A DNA stretch of 33,120 nt from an uncultured Eubacteriales bacterium. GTDB lineage: Bacteria; Bacillota_A; Clostridia; Christensenellales; Aristaeellaceae. Numbering within the stretch: the stretch's first letter is position 1; each line of letters begins with the position of its first letter. The notes beneath the pieces were generated by a model. It was not told the DNA's origin, ran no database searches, and was given only the letters and a program-made list of their open reading frames with translations. The stretch covers positions 1 through 33,120 of the forward strand of contig OMRS01000087.1 in assembly GCA_900313545.1 (NCBI GenBank). Direction: 5' to 3'. This document shows, piece after piece, positions 32,448-33,120 of this stretch. A program made the position numbers and the translations under genes.

Positions 32448-33120
32448 ATGAAGACGATCACACTTGGAAAAACCGGGATCACCACGCCGCAGAACGCCTT
32501 TGGAGCGCTGCCCATCCAGCGGATTGGCCGGGATGAGGCGGTGCGTCTGCTGCGGCAGGCGCGCGACGGCGGCATGACCTTCTTTGATACCGCCAGGGCC
32601 TATACGGACAGCGAGGAAAAGCTGGGTATCGCCTTTGAAGGGTGCAGGAAGGATCTGACAATCGCCTCCAAGACCATGGGTCGCACGCCGGAGGAATTCT
32701 GGAAACAGCTCCATGAGAGCCTGAGAATGCTGCGCACGGATTACGTGGACATTTACCAGCTCCACTGCGTGGACCGCTGCTATGCCCCCGGGGACGGTAC
32801 GGGCCTGTACGAGGCGCTGGAGCAGGCCAGGCGTCAGGGAAAGGTGCGCCACATCGGCATCACCACCCACAAGGTGGCCGTGGCCGAGGAAATCGTGGCC
32901 AGCGGGCTGTATGAGACCCTCCAGTTTCCCTTCAGCTATCTGGCCTCACAGCGGGATGTGAAGCTCTGCCAGGACTGCACCAGGGCCGGCATGGGCTTTA
33001 TTGCGATGAAGGGCCTCTCCGGGGGCCTTCTGACCAATGCCCTGGCCTGCATGGCCTTCATGAGCCAGTACGAGGCGCTCCCCATCTGGGGGATCCAGCG
33101 GGAGGAGGAGCTGCGGCAGT
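32448..33120 (+). CDS. Aldo/keto reductase (3' partial)
   Basis: The gene runs off the window after 224 codons with no stop. CAGGAG lies seven bases before the ATG. The catalytic tetrad is visible: Asp47 and Tyr52 in FFDTARAYTDSE, Lys75 in IASKT and His106 in YQLHCVD. GVGITTHK-like GKVRHIGITTHK and PFSYLASQ build the cofactor side of the TIM barrel. IPIWGIQ-like PIWGIQREEEL near the cut is typical of clostridial members that continue into a ferredoxin-like C-terminal region, which is not in view. It probably reduces a carbonyl compound with NADPH; the substrate is unknown. Confidence 0.92.
   Translation, partial: MKTITLGKTGITTPQNAFGALPIQRIGRDEAVRLLRQARDGGMTFFDTARAYTDSEEKLGIAFEGCRKDLTIASKTMGRTPEEFWKQLHESLRMLRTDYVDIYQLHCVDRCYAPGDGTGLYEALEQARRQGKVRHIGITTHKVAVAEEIVASGLYETLQFPFSYLASQRDVKLCQDCTRAGMGFIAMKGLSGGLLTNALACMAFMSQYEALPIWGIQREEELRQ

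Overview
The window is GC-rich (roughly 60-65% G+C by eye) bacterial chromosome. It has strong AGGAGG-type ribosome binding sites, frequent GTG or TTG starts, and many 4-11 nt gene overlaps. The gene repertoire (Tex, COG2509-type FAD protein, LarC, ECF S component, NimA-like flavoprotein, LCP-like and CHAP/SH3 secreted proteins) suggests a high-GC member of the Clostridia (Bacillota), probably an uncultured gut or rumen lineage. That placement is inference; no rRNA or marker gene fixes it. No CRISPR array, intact insertion sequence or prophage was seen.

Bases 1-10303 (+) form a surface-glycan block. In order it encodes a very large GT-C/PMT-type membrane glycosyltransferase with carbohydrate-binding-like modules (cut at its 5' end), an ExoA-like GT2, two GT4 enzymes, an O-antigen ligase/polymerase-like membrane protein, another GT2, and a secreted CHAP-domain protein. 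Starts are mostly coupled to the preceding stop (GTGA/ATGA overlaps). A nitroreductase and a bidirectional terminator close the block at about 11000. On the minus strand, 11019-14402 carries a PTPS-related/YfhO-like polytopic membrane protein, a GNAT acetyltransferase and a secreted metallo-beta-lactamase-fold protein.

From a divergent promoter region (about 14550-14735), a long + operon runs to 21899: GtrA-like membrane protein, degenerate LCP-like protein, proA, a tiny eight-cysteine protein, rpiB, tex and a COG2509-type FAD protein. tex carries an in-frame amber stop at 19283-19285, at the start of its YqgF domain. A convergent RluA-type pseudouridine synthase and a five-module SH3 secreted protein follow.

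On the minus strand, 24177-26450 is a coupled three-gene operon (formyltransferase-like, PIG-L deacetylase, initiating sugar-phosphate transferase). It could make or modify an undecaprenyl-linked sugar, and it supplies the initiating enzyme that the first block lacks. An 11-codon leader ORF precedes it. Next come tRNA-Ala(GGC) with a perfect consensus promoter, a decayed C39 peptidase remnant of a bacteriocin-type ABC transporter, and a solitary NAD-dependent epimerase-like gene with a long leader.

Bases 28623-31616 (-) form an overlapping trio: ECF S component, LarC nickel insertase (one unbroken frame with a His-rich insert), and a uridine-kinase-like P-loop protein. A promoter plus structured leader with a terminator hairpin lies upstream, an architecture typical of a riboswitch or attenuator. 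The window ends with a NimA-like flavoprotein and an aldo/keto reductase cut by the window edge.

No wholly new defence or mobile system was found. The most unusual items are the amber-interrupted tex, the ECF-LarC-kinase operon with its leader, the formyltransferase/PIG-L/PGT cassette with leader peptide, and the giant multi-module glycosyltransferase.
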